This document shows positions 31,366 to 42,217 of a stretch of 64,000 bases of DNA, piece by piece (the first letter of the stretch is position 1; each line of letters begins with the position of its first letter). Source of the DNA: Tubulanus polymorphus (taxonomy: Eukaryota > Nemertea > Palaeonemertea > Tubulaniformes > Tubulanidae); assembly GCF_964204645.1 (NCBI RefSeq), contig NC_134031.1, positions 11,072,501 to 11,136,500 of the forward strand, written 5' to 3'. Both the position numbers and the translations under genes were made by a program. The notes below the pieces were generated by a model. The model had not been told where the DNA came from. It did not search any database and saw only the letters and a list, made by a program, of their open reading frames with translations.

Positions 31366-32730
31366 ATGGCAGTTAGTTTTCCAAAAGCTTTCCAATATAA
31401 TAAATCAATTAAATATAATATTCCTGCAATAGATTTCAATAAAGATATTTCATATAGAAATGAAGTTTTAAATTCATTAATTGATTTATATATTTATGTT
31501 ATTGAAAGTAATAATTTTCATGTAAAGATGGAAAATATATTCAATGTTTATGAAATTAATTTTGAAAAAGAATTAAGTAAAGCAAAATTATGGATGTCAA
31601 AATCAAATATGCAATTCTGGCAATACCAATTAAATTTTGATGTTTATTGCGCAACAACAGGGTGTGGCATAAGTTGGAATAATCATTTAAATTAACCAAA
31701 TTTACCATTAATATTATCACCCTTTAGATTTCATACATACTTTCAAATAAGATTAATATTAAATGAATTAGAGTGTCCTTTACCAGGGTCTAGATATTTT
31801 AAAGAATTAGATAATAACATTAATTTATCAAAGTATTATGAAATATGTAATGAATTTAATATAGATATAAATAATTCTGATTTTAGATCAAAGATGGGAA
31901 CAATTACAGGGGGAGATTTATCTAAAGTAGAGAAAGCTTTGGTTGCAATGAATAATTCACCATTTCCAATCGGAGGTTTTGTTGCCCCTTATACTAAAAA
32001 ATATATAAAAGAAATAAAAAATATTAACTCAAAAACGTTTAAATGGAATGAAATACCAAAATATTATATTTATATCAAACAACAACAAAATAATGATGGT
32101 TGGGTTAATTTTATTTTAGAAAATAGTGAAGGTTTTACTAAATCAGGTATACAAAGAATAAATCAATCAATTAGAACTTATTTGATATGTATTCTAGGAT
32201 CACAGGTTGAAACAAGATCCCCAATAATTGGAAATTTTAATACATCATTTGATACACAGAAACAATTCAAAGTATTATTTCAAGATTCAATTCATAATGA
32301 TAAAAATAGATCGATTCAAGAAAACATTGTAAGATATCAAAATTATCTAGATAAATCACATATTAGATTAAATTATTGTATAGGCCCTAATCTATTCATT
32401 ATTTCTAATGATTTAGTATTAAAACTGCAACAATAAATAATTCATTTGGATTAAATGATATAAATAAAAAGATAATTACTGCTCCAAAATTAATGGAAGG
32501 TGAAAAAAATGAAAAAACATATTTAATCAACTGAAACTAAAACTAAAAATATTAAATTGGATAATGATTCTAAAATAAAAGATTACAATACATCAGAAAA
32601 TATTAAAACTGATAATATTCAACATGATATAATTAAAACTGATAATGATAATAAATCCCATGAAAATGGTAAATTAGCTATAACTTGTATAGGAATTGTT
32701 ATAGGAGGAATATTATATTTTAAATTTTAA
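31366..32730 (+). pseudogene. Capsid-associated conserved protein (430-aa family), broken (copy B)
   Basis: Open to 31,695 (nonsense after SWNNHLN), readable again from 31,720 (PFRFHTYFQIRLILNELECP) to 32,436, then deleted and frame-shifted toward 32,730, where a hydrophobic C-terminus remains (GIVIGGILYFKF). Conserved features are the CATTGC motif, YFQIRLILNEL, GFTKSGIQRINQSIRTYLIC, QVETRSPIIGN and FDTQKQF. I recognise this combination as a constant companion of the MCP in Polintons of aquatic animals, but know no function. The C-terminal helix suggests membrane association. Confidence 0.75.
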
Positions 32731-32745
32731 TTTTTTATTATATAA

Positions 32746-34288
32746 ATGGAAGAATATATTCCAATGGATACTTTTGATGAACCCGGTATAAGTGATGAAC
32801 CACAACCTAATTTTAATGATGATGAATCAGCATTCAATTCTTATTTAGCCCCATGAACAGATGAATTTGATAGAGGAGCTAAATCGAGAATAAGTCCTGA
32901 AAATAAAAATCCAGATTTAATAAGACAAAATTTAGAATATAATGAATTTATAAATGATTTTAAACCTTTATTTGAAAAATCTGGATATAATATAAATGAT
33001 AGAGGCGCTAGACTTTTAGTAAGATATTTAGAATTTTTCAATGGTGATTATTATTATTATTTGGATGGTGATAATTTGAATGGTGATTATTATATTAATA
33101 TCTCTTATAAAAATCAAGACAAAATATTAGCAGAGTCAACTTAAGAAAAATTAGAACCAGATAGAATTAAAAAAATAATTTATAATAGCAATGAACTAGA
33201 AGATGTAACAAAAGAAGAAATAAATCGCTATAAGAAATTTAAAACAAAGAATTAATGATTTATTTGACAAAATCTATAATAATTTAGAACCAGAAATGGA
33301 AGAGTATGGGGATAGATTATTAAGATCTTCAACACCAGAAACATCGAGAAGAGACACTCAACCGATTGATATTGATTTTAAGTCAACATCAAGAAGTAAA
33401 ACATTTATTGGACACAATAGATTCAGGTAATGCGGCAGAAGAACAGATAAATAATACTTGTATACACCTGGTACTGAAACTGGAACAAATCAATTGCAAC
33501 TTTTATTAGAAAAAGGAATTATTGATTTAACTGATGAAGAATTAAAAATGTTACCCAAACAAACACGTAGAGAAATTATTAGTATAAGAGATGAAACTGA
33601 TAAAATTACTGATATTAAGATGAGATTTTCTAAAATAACCCTGTTAGAAAAAGAATTAACTGATAAAAATAAAGAAATAGAACAATTAAAGTCTGATATT
33701 GATCATCAAGTAATTGATGAAATAGAATATAGGCAAAAAGAATTACGTTTAGAAAAAGAAATTGATAATTTAAAAGATAATTTAGAAGTACAAAAAGGTG
33801 AAAGAAATATATTATTAAAAGAATTTAGTAATAATTTTAAAAGGTTAAAAGATGTTTTTAAAAGATATCTTATTAAACCAGATTCTAAAATATCATTGAA
33901 AGACAGAATAAAATTATTATTTAAGTTAGAAGGTATAACAATTCTTTCAATTCTAACATCTGTAACTATGGTATCTACAACAATTGGTTTAGCTATATCA
34001 AATTCACTTAAATCTACTCCTACTTCCAATAAACCAGATAAACCCCCAAATAATAATTCTATACAAGATAAAGTTAAGGATGGTTTAAAAAAATTAGCAT
34101 AATATTTATGGGAACTATCTAAAAAATCTGCCGCAGCTTTACCCAGAGTTATTGCATCAATTGTTGGTTTTATATTGAAATCTGCAGGGAGTATTCTTAA
34201 CTTTGCTGCCGAACATATTATTTTATTTTTAATTACAGTTGTAAGTGCTATTATTTTTGGGTTAGTGAATATGATAAAAAATAAATAA
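32746..34288 (+). pseudogene. Coiled-coil membrane protein (424-aa family), broken (copy B)
   Basis: Starts MEEYIPMDTFDEPG and has several stops before 33,458. It is then open for 214 codons as a long coiled coil (ITLLEKELTDKNKEIEQLKS...), a hydrophobic helix (ITILSILTSVTMVSTTIGL) and a proline/asparagine linker. Another frame continues to 34,288 with two more hydrophobic helices (ILFLITVVSAIIFGLVNM). The layout matches 46782-48205, and the GVTIxSILTA-like helix is familiar from other Polintons. Probably a structural or penetration-related membrane protein; unproven. Confidence 0.72.
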
Positions 34289-34289
34289 T

Positions 34290-34311
34290 TAATTTTTTTG
34301 TTAAATAAATG
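34290..34311 (+). promoter_or_regulatory. Representative viral TAAATG initiator with upstream T-run
   Basis: TAATTTTTTTGTTAAATAAATG at the MCP start of copy B. The same layout (about seven T, 3-8 bp, then TAAATAAATG or TATATAAATG) precedes more than twenty viral starts in both lineages, for example those ending at 46757, 43432, 1412, 1738, 58270 and those starting at 30218, 29876 and 18741. In several genes the TAA of this box is the stop codon of the upstream gene. It closely resembles the poxvirus late promoter (T-run, spacer, TAAATG). Function here is inferred. Confidence 0.6.
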
Positions 34312-34384
34312 AGTGGGAGTTATATAAGTCCTTCTAAGATTTCTAGAATATCTAATGCTATTAAAGCAGAAAAATCACATCATA
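34309..34384 (+). pseudogene. mcp: Major capsid protein, first 25 codons only (copy B)
   Basis: ATG in TTAAATAAATG after a T-run. The 25 residues (MSGSYISPSKISRISNAIKA...) match the MCP start of copy H (46757). Sequence then changes abruptly at about 34,384 into an ATPase gene on the opposite strand, so the rest of MCP and everything up to the ATPase 3' end has been deleted. Confidence 0.85.
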
Positions 34385-34808
34385 AGTCTTTAACAATTGA
34401 ATTATATTTTTGATTTAAAACCCATGTTGTTATTCCAAAATGTCTCCCAGAGAAAGCTAAATAACATAAGTCACTTTCTCTCACTTTTGAATCATGTAAA
34501 TTTGCGCAATCATCTATAATGAATAATGTATTTAATCCTTTATATAAGTATCAATTGCTATTTTAATAGAATTATCTAAATTTTCTTTTACTGTTTTAGG
34601 ATTTAATATAATAAACTTTTTCATCTTTACTATATCTCTATTATATGTTTCATTCATTTCATAAGTAGGACAGAATGATATTATATTATCAAAATGATTT
34701 TTATATATAGTTTCTAACAAATCTAATATGAAATGTGTTTTACCACAGTTCGTTACTCCAGTAACTAACATATTATGCGGTTCAAATAAAAAATAAATCT
34801 TTATTCAT
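34385..34808 (-). pseudogene. Packaging ATPase, N-terminal 60 percent (copy K)
   Basis: Start overlaps the integrase stop by the ATGAATAA arrangement. Walker A (TGVTNCGKTHF) and Walker B (FIIDDCAN) are visible. Frame breaks lie near 34,775 and 34,540, and the C-terminal third is deleted at 34,384. Family: A32/FtsK-HerA packaging ATPase, used to pump DNA into capsids. Confidence 0.85.
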
Positions 34809-35779
34809 TTATTCTTTTAATTTTACTAGATAAAATCCATTAAATTTATCATCATATCCTTTATATTTCACCAAAGAATACTTTTTTCCTTTAAGAGTTT
34901 TTGTTTTCAATACTTTTTCTATTTTATATTCTATTTCATCTGGATTTGGCACAAGTGATAATTCTTGTTCATAAAAATAACCTAATATTTCTTCATTTTT
35001 TAAATCTTCTAATTTATAAACAAATGGTTTAGTTAATATTATCTTTTTAATCTTAAATATTTCTTCTGTAAAATTAGGGGTATAACCTTTATAAAATGTT
35101 TTTCTATATTTAGATATTCTTGTATAGGTTTCATATTTATAGAACTATGTTTAGAATTACTATAACCTTTCACTAAATCATCTAACACATCGATATATTT
35201 ATATGTTCCATTAGCAGTAAAATATTTCCACATTCTAGTTTTCAATGTTTTATTAAATCTTTCTATAATAGATGCTTTTTTATCTGAATGTGTTGAAAAA
35301 TATTCTACATCGTTATCAGATAATAGTTTTTTAAAATGTTTGTTATAAAATTCTTTACCTTCATCAAATTGTATCTTATCTGGAATAGCTTCTTTAAATA
35401 TTGATTTAAAAGCATTTGTCACTTCTATACCAGTTTTATTTTTGATTGGAATTGACCATGCGTATCTACTGAATATGTCTATAACATTTAATATCCAGAA
35501 ATATCCTTTGTTGTATTCCTCTAAGTTCTTCATATCAATTAAATCTGCTTGCCATTGTTGATCGATATATGAAACCATAACTTTTCTTGTTAAATAAGTT
35601 TTATCCATTTTCTTATGGATTTGATATGTTGGTTGATTTTGTAACCATGATTTTAATTCACTATATTTTATATTTTCATTATCAGATTTAATTTTACCCC
35701 ATAATTCTGAAACGTTAGAATATGATACTTCACTTTCTGGGTTATAATATAAATCTCTTAAATATTGTTCTTTCTTCAT
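34801..35779 (-). pseudogene. int: Polinton integrase, broken (copy K)
   Basis: Open for 246 codons with the D,D,E core: WQADLIDMKN (first Asp), IQFDEGKEF (second Asp), SIIERFNKTLKTRMW (Glu). An internal deletion after NMKPIQ shifts the frame. The SH3-like, linker and chromodomain-like parts remain recognisable down to 34,801. It is diverged from copy H's integrase and closest to copy L. Start codon is not in a TAAATG context (GATTAAAATAAGATG), unlike the capsid genes. Confidence 0.87.
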
Positions 35780-35785
35780 CTTATT

Positions 35786-36155
35786 TTAATCCATTAATAA
35801 TAATTTAGATTTAGTTTCAATGACTTTACGATTTGCCTTATTTTCTGGTATAATAGGTTTATCATCATTGGAATCATCTTTATCATCAGATTTGAATTTT
35901 GATTTATATATTACACCAGATAATATAATAAGTGTGATTAACCCAATTGTAATATATAAGTAATTATTTCTTCCACTATTAGAAGAATCAGATGGATTGT
36001 TATTTTGAATCAATATCAGATAATTTCTGTGGCTCATTTATATCAGTTAATTTCTTTTTCTTAGCTCTTTTAAATTCTGCAGATCTTTTTCCCAACTCCT
36101 TTGACCACCATTTTTGTTTTTCAGTTCTAGGCTTCTTCTCAATATCATCACTCAT
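35786..36155 (-). pseudogene. Basic single-pass membrane protein, frameshifted (copy K)
   Basis: MSDDIEKKPRTEKQKWWSKE leads into a basic ELGKRSAEFKRAKKKK motif. After a shift near 36,040 comes a hydrophobic helix (ITIGLITLIILSGVIY) and an acidic/lysine-rich tail. It corresponds to the 121-aa gene at 42529-42894. A basic motif next to a membrane helix could bridge DNA and an internal membrane (speculation). Confidence 0.68.
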
Positions 36156-36176
36156 TTATTTTAGTTAATTTTTGTT

Positions 36177-36755
36177 CTAATTCATTTTCGTTTCACCGTT
36201 TGGTTGTCTTACGGCGACATCTGTTTCGTTCTTACCTGATTTATATTCCATAGGTTTGATATTTGAAAATGTTATGACACCAGTAGAAATTAATGTCATA
36301 ACCGATCCTAATTGGAATGAAGCATATCCGACCCATTTTTGTAATTCAGTCATAACTTAGTAATCATTTTTCAAATCACTATATAATTTATTTTCATCAT
36401 CAATTGATTTTAACCGTTTACATAATTTTGAATAACATTTTATAATACTATCTGAAATAGAATCATTTATTCGAGCCAATCTAGCTTCTTCATAAATCTT
36501 AAAATATTTTATTACTTTATCGGGTTTCATAGAGTCTAGTTCTTGAAAAGTAATGGTCTTAGTTAAAAACTCTTTAGATTTCCCGCCAGCAATTAGTAAC
36601 TCAAGATGGTGTTTACAATATAAGTAGTATTCATAATCAATATTGTTATTTACTTGAATAGAATTAGAAACAACTGGATCCTTATTATTACTTATACCCA
36701 AATCATCTAATGTTTTTTCAATATCATTACTATTCTTACTCGATTTCTTTGACAT
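36177..36755 (-). pseudogene. Conserved Polinton protein (200-aa family), nonsense codon (copy K)
   Basis: Matches 42827-43432: N-terminal IEKTLDDLGI, YEYYLYCKHHLELLIAGGKS, ARLARINDSISD, then a nonsense at 36,357 inside NDYLV-equivalent. The hydrophobic segment (FQLGSVMTLISTGVITFS) follows downstream. Start in ATATAAATG. Confidence 0.7.
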
Positions 36756-36988
36756 TTATATTAGAGAAATTTAATAAGAAAAATATTATAAGTATTATAA
36801 AATGATACTAAATAGTTAAAGTTAAAGAATTCTAGCATTGACTACTGATACTAGCAATTTGAATTTAAAGAATTTCTATTTGAATCTATTCAAAATATAA
36901 AGTATTCTCTTTTTGAAAAGAAAATATTAAAAATTAAAATAGAATTCAATAGCTAGTTGAAGTTATTGTTTTTTTATTATATTTTATT
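36756..36988. other. AT-rich intergenic region, iteron remnant
   Basis: No gene. GAATTCAATAGCTAGTTGAA near 36,943 resembles the inverted-repeat arms of the iteron arrays in copies F and H, but there is no tandem array. It leads directly into the HNH cassette. Confidence 0.5.
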
Positions 36989-38395
36989 TAAATTAGGATT
37001 TAATATCTCACTACTATTGTCTATCTATAGGAGCGGTAACTATAACTGTCCAGATAAGTCATTTCGGATCCTCGATAATAAATCCTCAAACTGAAAATAA
37101 ATTCAAAGAAACGACTGGTGTTATTGCGTAATACTTAGTTAACAGTAAACAATACAATATTAAAACAGATATATACAATCGAGATTACATTTTTTGATAT
37201 CTATATTACAAAGACCTTCACTGTGTTACGAGAGTTTCATCCTCCATTTCTATTGATTCCTGAGTTTCACTATCCAGCAGCATTAGTTCCTTTTCCGATG
37301 GTTGGCTTAGAATTTCTGGTTCATATTTGTGTTCCATTTTAATCTAAAAGATATCGTGAAAATGACTTACTGTACTTAAATATGTTTAAAGGTTTCCCTA
37401 CTTCATAATAACTACAAAAACGGTACTTACTTACATTTAGATTTAGAACTGTAAACTGTGTTTTGAGAGAGAATATCCAATACGTACTATGTATGTGAAT
37501 GTTGATTTCTAACTGCCGACGTGGCGCACGTTCGACCAAACTAATTATTTCTGCATGTTTGCCTGGATTGTAACAGATGTTCTTTATGATGAAGTTAATT
37601 AATTCTTTAGAATTGAAAACAAGATATATTTGGCAACATATGTTTTAGTAGTAAGCAAAAGCTATGTATTATAGACATACAAAGCTAAAATAGAATTGCC
37701 GGCTTTCTAACCACTGATTAAAACCTCAGAATGCGGTTGATTCTGTGAAATACTATTCCATAATTCAACAAATGTCTTTGCTTTAACCAGTTGATCTAAA
37801 TATAACTGTAAATCTAGTTTATTAGATTTAATTATGTTTCCCTTCTTTTCTAAAGGCCTTAAATTTCTCCAGCTCCAGATTAGCTTCTTATTATAATCAT
37901 CACTCATGTAAAATTTAGAAATCGGCAACACGTGATCAATATGAAAGTATTCACCATAATTATCTATATTCATTTTATCATCGAATCGATATATTATCCA
38001 TGATTTTAAGAATTCATCTGAACAACCCAACAAATTAGATAGTGTTTCTGAATGCGTTTCTTTGTTGAATAATTGTGTTAATCTAGATCTTAAACATTGT
38101 TTCAATCTAAAATTAATATCTGTTTGATATCTTCCTCTCATATATTCTGTCATATAATCATTGTAAGCTTCTCTATTATCTTCTCGATATTGTATGGTAT
38201 ATAGTTTAGTGCAAGTTTTACAGCAATATTGAAAACCATCTTTGCTAATCTTACGCTTACTAAATTCTGTTATAGCTAATTTATCTATTTCACATTTAGA
38301 ACACTTCTTGTAGTATATATTTATGACACCAGTGTTATTTGTAATATTGATAGTTTGTGGTTGTTCTGGTTCCATTTATTATACATCTTTTTTTA
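36989..38395 (-). repeat. HNH cassette, copy 2
   Basis: Begins AAATTAGGATTTAATATCTC (36,989-37,104), homologous to 14,982-15,100. The non-coding middle 37,105-37,706 shows scattered homology to 15,700-15,900. It ends with the HNH gene and the inner viral terminal sequence at 38,396. Lies at the outer end of copy K. Confidence 0.68.
37707..38375 (-). CDS. HNH endonuclease, 222 aa, intact (copy K)
   Basis: Start in TTATTATAAATGG-like context. Zinc pairs KCSKCEI and CCKTCTK (about residues 22-60) are followed by a basic RYQTDINFRLKQCLRSRLTQ helix, LLGCSDEFLKSWI, and the HNH core FHIDHVLPISKF, then WRNLRPLEKKGN, in which His-Asp-His and the later Asn-Leu-Arg fit HNH nucleases. It is the gene nearest the terminus, in the same position relative to the terminal repeat as PolB in copy C. 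Possible roles: terminus or concatemer cleavage, or homing; both are inference. It has stayed open while neighbours decayed. Confidence 0.85.
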   Translation of the reverse strand: MEPEQPQTINITNNTGVINIYYKKCSKCEIDKLAITEFSKRKISKDGFQYCCKTCTKLYTIQYREDNREAYNDYMTEYMRGRYQTDINFRLKQCLRSRLTQLFNKETHSETLSNLLGCSDEFLKSWIIYRFDDKMNIDNYGEYFHIDHVLPISKFYMSDDYNKKLIWSWRNLRPLEKKGNIIKSNKLDLQLYLDQLVKAKTFVELWNSISQNQPHSEVLISG

Positions 38396-38890
38396 CTAAA
38401 TTGATTTTAGAAGTTCAATGATTTATATATGAATTATTTCAATCACACTTTACTAACACTTTTAATGTTTAAGAATATAACTCATACAAATATAAATATT
38501 GAAATATGTTTAAAATATATCTATATATCTATTCTATAAGAGCTCGTTAATTACTCGTTACTTTTATATTGAATAATCTATCAATTTATATGTTATTCAT
38601 ATATATTCTATTCATGTATTTTAAATATAAATATAAATTTAAATATAAAATTATAAATATTTTAAGAGTAATAGGGGTTTAGTTGTTCTAGGTTAAAGGT
38701 TGAACGGTCGAGTTCATTAAAAACAAAATATTAAAAGTAATTTAAAACTATAATATATTTTCATAGCCGTGTGTATTTTAGTTAAATCATAGAATAATTA
38801 TTAATATTTGAATATATTTGATTATATGAATTTGTGTATTGTAAATAAATCAATTGGTCGCGGAGCGGAGCGGCAGCGAAATTCAGTAAA
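38396..38890 (+). repeat. Inner viral terminal sequence followed by an inverted solo terminus
   Basis: 38,396-38,424 repeats AAATTGATTTTAGAAGTTCA as upstream of PolB copy C. Then come about 240 bp of simple AT-rich DNA. From 38,667 the terminal repeat starts again as AGTAATAGGGGTTTAG, running left to right to GGTCGCGGAGCGG near 38,870. That is the orientation of a new element starting here, but no viral gene follows. No gene in this stretch. Confidence 0.65.
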
Positions 38891-39253
38891 ACTTTTCCCG
38901 TCCAGATTTTGAAACATCATTTGACTCAATTTTTCCTCCTAGAAAATTGCTTTAGCTCATTCCAATGTTCGCAGTTAAATTGAATTGTAGCATGTATGAT
39001 TCCCATCCATCAATTTTGTCTTGTTTTGTATTTTTAGCGAAATCATCTCGAAAAAGACTGACGTCAAGGCAGGTGGTGGCCAGAAAAAGAAATATTCTTG
39101 GGAAATATTTAAAGACGCATGGCAAACACACTTATTGTTCACTTTTTCCAATCCTTATTTTGAAATTGAAGTATTGTAATTAACTATTGATTTATTTTTC
39201 TTGATCAACGCAACTAGTTTTGTTGTTTTCTTTCTTAATTTACATTTGATTTG
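38891..39253. other. Non-viral spacer, nothing recognised
   Basis: Mixed-composition host-like sequence between a viral terminus and a dispersed repeat. A 72-codon ORF on the plus strand has no recognisable domain. Confidence 0.4.
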
Positions 39254-39868
39254 ACAATTTCTGTCCATATCACGTTGATTCGGCTCGAAATCTTGAGGAA
39301 ATGTAGCCAACGTAAATTGATTTACGAATAGAATTAATCAATTGACTCATTTTAGAAATCATGGTTTCGTGAAATTCATTAAAGTCCTAAAACTCGCGAT
39401 AAACTTTAAGCCGAAAATGATTTCAACCATCCACCAAAAAAATTGTTGCGCGCCGGCACTGTACTGATATGTGTCCTGCCTGAATGCATGGTTTCACTAG
39501 GATTCGAACCCTCAATCTCTCACTTGGGAGTCAAACACCTTATCCACCCTGCCACAGGACAGGACGCGTCTTTTATCGTTAGTGGGAGTACGCGACACGG
39601 CGAGTGGCGATTGCTACTATCATCCGGTGTTATCTTACAGTAAGTAATTTTAAGTTTAAAATAGGATAGAGAGTGCATAGATAGAATCTACGCGGAAAGA
39701 ATGAGTGTTATATTACTATCACAATTCTAAATTTCGATTAGAAGCTGTTAGTTGTCGAATCTGATAGAAGATGAATTTTATGTGCGAAAAAAAGTGGAAA
39801 ATATGTAAATAATAATAATAATCAACAGAATTACAAGAGGGTTTTCGATGAAAGTCAGAAAACCCTAA
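39254..39868 (+). repeat. 615-bp dispersed repeat with 3' hairpin and tRNA-like core, copy 1
   Basis: Inverted copy at 61970-62586. The right end carries a strong hairpin (GGGTTTTC ... GAAAACCC) followed directly by CTAA and then T, resembling a Helitron 3' end. Inside, on the minus strand (39,490-39,560), lies a tRNA-like segment with perfect B box GGTTCGAATCC and A-box-like TGGCAGGGTGG. It abuts viral copy L at 39,869. Helitron assignment is tentative, because no 5' TC end could be fixed. Confidence 0.6.
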
Positions 39869-39956
39869 TGATGATGATTATAAACCTATTATACCAGAAA
39901 ATAAGTCAAATGTTAAAGTCATTAAAAATAAATCTAAATTATTATTAACGGATTAA
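39869..39956 (+). pseudogene. Basic membrane protein, C-terminal tail only (copy L)
   Basis: The plus strand reads an acidic then lysine-rich tail (PIIPENKSNVKVIKNKSK) equal to the end of the gene at 35786-36155. The rest is lost at the junction with the dispersed repeat. It is immediately followed by the integrase, as in copy K. Confidence 0.7.
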
Positions 39957-39959
39957 AAT

Positions 39960-41035
39960 ATGATGAAAAAAGAACAATATCTAAGAGATTTATATTATAA
40001 CCCAGAGAGTGAAGTATCATATTCTAGTGTTTCAGAATTATGGGATAAAATAAAATTTGATAATGAAAAAATAAAATATAGTGAACTACGATTATGGTTA
40101 CAAAATCAACCAACATATCAAATCCATAAGAAAATGGATACAAATTATTTAACAAAAAAAGTTATGGTTTCATATATCGATCAACAATGGCAAGCAGATT
40201 TAATTGACATGAAGAACTTAGAAGAATACATCAATGGCTATTTCTGGATACTGAATGTTATAGATATATTCAGTAGATACGCATGGAGTATACCAATCAA
40301 AAATAAAACTGGTATAGAAGTTACTAATGCATTTAAAGAAGCTATTCCAGGTAAGATACAATTTGATGAAGGTAAGGAATTTTATAATAAATATTTAAAA
40401 AAATTATTATCTGATAACAATATAGAGTATTTTTCAACACACTCAGATAAAAAAGCATCTATTATAGAAAGATTTAATAAAACATTGAAAACTAGAATGT
40501 GGAAATATTTTACTGCTAATGAAACATATAAATATATCGATGTGTTAGATGATTTAGTGAAAGGTTATAGTAATTCTAAACATAGTTCTATAAATATGAA
40601 ACCTATACAAGCTAGAAAAGAAGATAATTCAGAAATAGTTTGGAATAATTTATATGGTGCATTTGTTACACATGATTTTGGAGAACCTAAATTTAAAATT
40701 GGTCAACATGTTAGAATATCTAAATATCGAAAAACATTTTATAAAGGTTATACTCCAAATTTTACCCAAGAAATATTTGAAATTAAAAAGATAATATTAA
40801 CTAAACCATTTGTTTATGAATAAGAAGATTTAAAAGATGAAGAAATATTAGGTTATTCTTATGAACAAGAATTATCACTTGTACCAAATCCAGATGAAAT
40901 AGAATACAAAATAGAAAAAGTATTGAAAAAAAAAATCTTAAAGGAAAAAAGTATTCTTTAGTGAAATATAAAGGGTACGATGATAAATTTAATGAATGGA
41001 TTTTATCTAGTAAAATTAAAAGATTAAATGAATAA
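39960..41035 (+). pseudogene. int: Polinton integrase, nonsense and frameshift near the end (copy L)
   Basis: Open for 287 codons: DDE core WQADLIDMKN, IQFDEGKEF, SIIERFNKTL; then the SH3-like KFKIGQHVRISK region, ending at a nonsense after TKPFVYE (40,823). Downstream the linker and chromodomain-like YSLVKYKGYDDKFNEWIL survive with one shift in an A-run near 40,930. About eight residues are missing between the first and second Asp compared with copy K. Start codon preceded by GATTAAAATATG, not TAAATG. Catalyses strand transfer in integration. Confidence 0.87.
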
Positions 41036-41625
41036 AGATTTATTTATATTTGAACCGCATAATATTTTAGTAACTGGTGGTAACACATTTCATGTTAGAT
41101 TTGTTAGAAACTATTTATAAGAATCATTTTGATAATATAATATTATTCTGACCTACTCATGAAATGAATAAAGCATATAATAGGGATATAGTTAAGATTA
41201 AAAAGTTTATTATATTAGATCCTAAAACAGTAAAAGAAAATTTAGATAATTGTATAAAAATAGCAATTGATATTTATAAAGGATCAAATACATTATTCAT
41301 CGTGGATGATTGTGCTAATTTACATGATTCAAAAATGCGAGAAAGTGAGTTATATTATTTAGCTTTTTCTGGAAGACATTTTGGGATAACAACCTGGGTT
41401 TTAAATCAAAAATATAATTCAATTGTAAAAGATTTTAGAGAAAACATTAGATTTTTAGTTTTATTCTACAATAAAGATAAAAAATCTATGCACCAATCTC
41501 TGGAAGAAAATCAAATTATACCTACTGACTTACATGATGAATATATGAATAAATTAAAAAGTGATAAAGGTTCCAAATTACTTCTGAGACTACAATATCC
41601 ATATGAATATAAATTTATAAAATAA
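41028..41625 (+). pseudogene. Packaging ATPase, Walker A destroyed (copy L)
   Basis: The start overlaps the integrase stop (ATGAATAA). A small deletion and frameshift at 41,070-41,095 remove the GKT loop. From 41,164 it is open for 153 codons with Walker B (LFIVDDCAN), SGRHFGITTWVLNQKYNSIV and the C-terminal KLLLRLQYPYEYKF. The arginine/sensor-like region is intact. Cannot be an active ATPase. Confidence 0.85.
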
Positions 41626-41962
41626 AATCATAATTTAAGTATTTATGTATTAGATACGTATTAGGTGCCTTAATACTTAAAATTTGAAATATTATAGAAT
41701 TTTTAATTGTGTATGAGTGGACGAGTCGACGAATTGGACGAAATGGACAAGGGTAACATATGTAATTTATATATGTATTTTATTTAAAAAACAGTACGAG
41801 TTTGATATTAACTTATTTTATCAATTTATGCTATATTTAAATATTATTTTAATAAAATATAAAAAAGACATAGGGGTTTATTTCAAATAAGACCCCCTGT
41901 CGTACACTCGTACACTCGTACGATGTAAGACAACATCGATCTCTTAGCTGATAAAAGAGTAA
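41626..41962. terminator. Convergent intergenic region with two hairpins
   Basis: Between the plus-strand ATPase and the minus-strand repeat-rich gene. AGGGGTTTATTTCAAATAAG ACCCC near 41,871-41,897 forms a hairpin, and CGATGTAAGACAACATCG (41,921-41,938) forms a 6-bp stem. The second hairpin also occurs at 60,576-60,593, downstream of the same gene in copy P. Placement at converging 3' ends suggests transcript termination or RNA processing (inference). The repeat TCGTACACTCGTACAC lies between. Confidence 0.5.
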
Positions 41963-42217
41963 TTAGTTCAAAGTTCGATTAATTCTACTACAGAAATACA
42001 AAACCAACAAGCCAGCTTTCAGTACAACCATGTCAGCAAGCCCATTTTTAGAATTTCTTTCTTGTTCTATTTTATAGTTAGAGGTAGATTCTGTTACATC
42101 TTCTTTTTTTGTTTCAATATAATCTTCTATTTTAGGTTCAACATTATTTTCTATTTTAGTATCAATATTATTTTCTATTTTAGTATCAATATTATTTTCT
42201 ATTTTTGTTTCAATATT
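41963..42217 (-). pseudogene. Repeat-rich charged protein, C-terminal part (copy L/O), split by copy H
   Basis: Encodes the ESKIEDN-type repeats and the C-terminal hydrophobic segment of the gene that is intact at 60617-61084. The coding sequence stops exactly where copy H begins (42,218); its N-terminus is at 58,345-58,505, 16 kb away. Confidence 0.85.
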
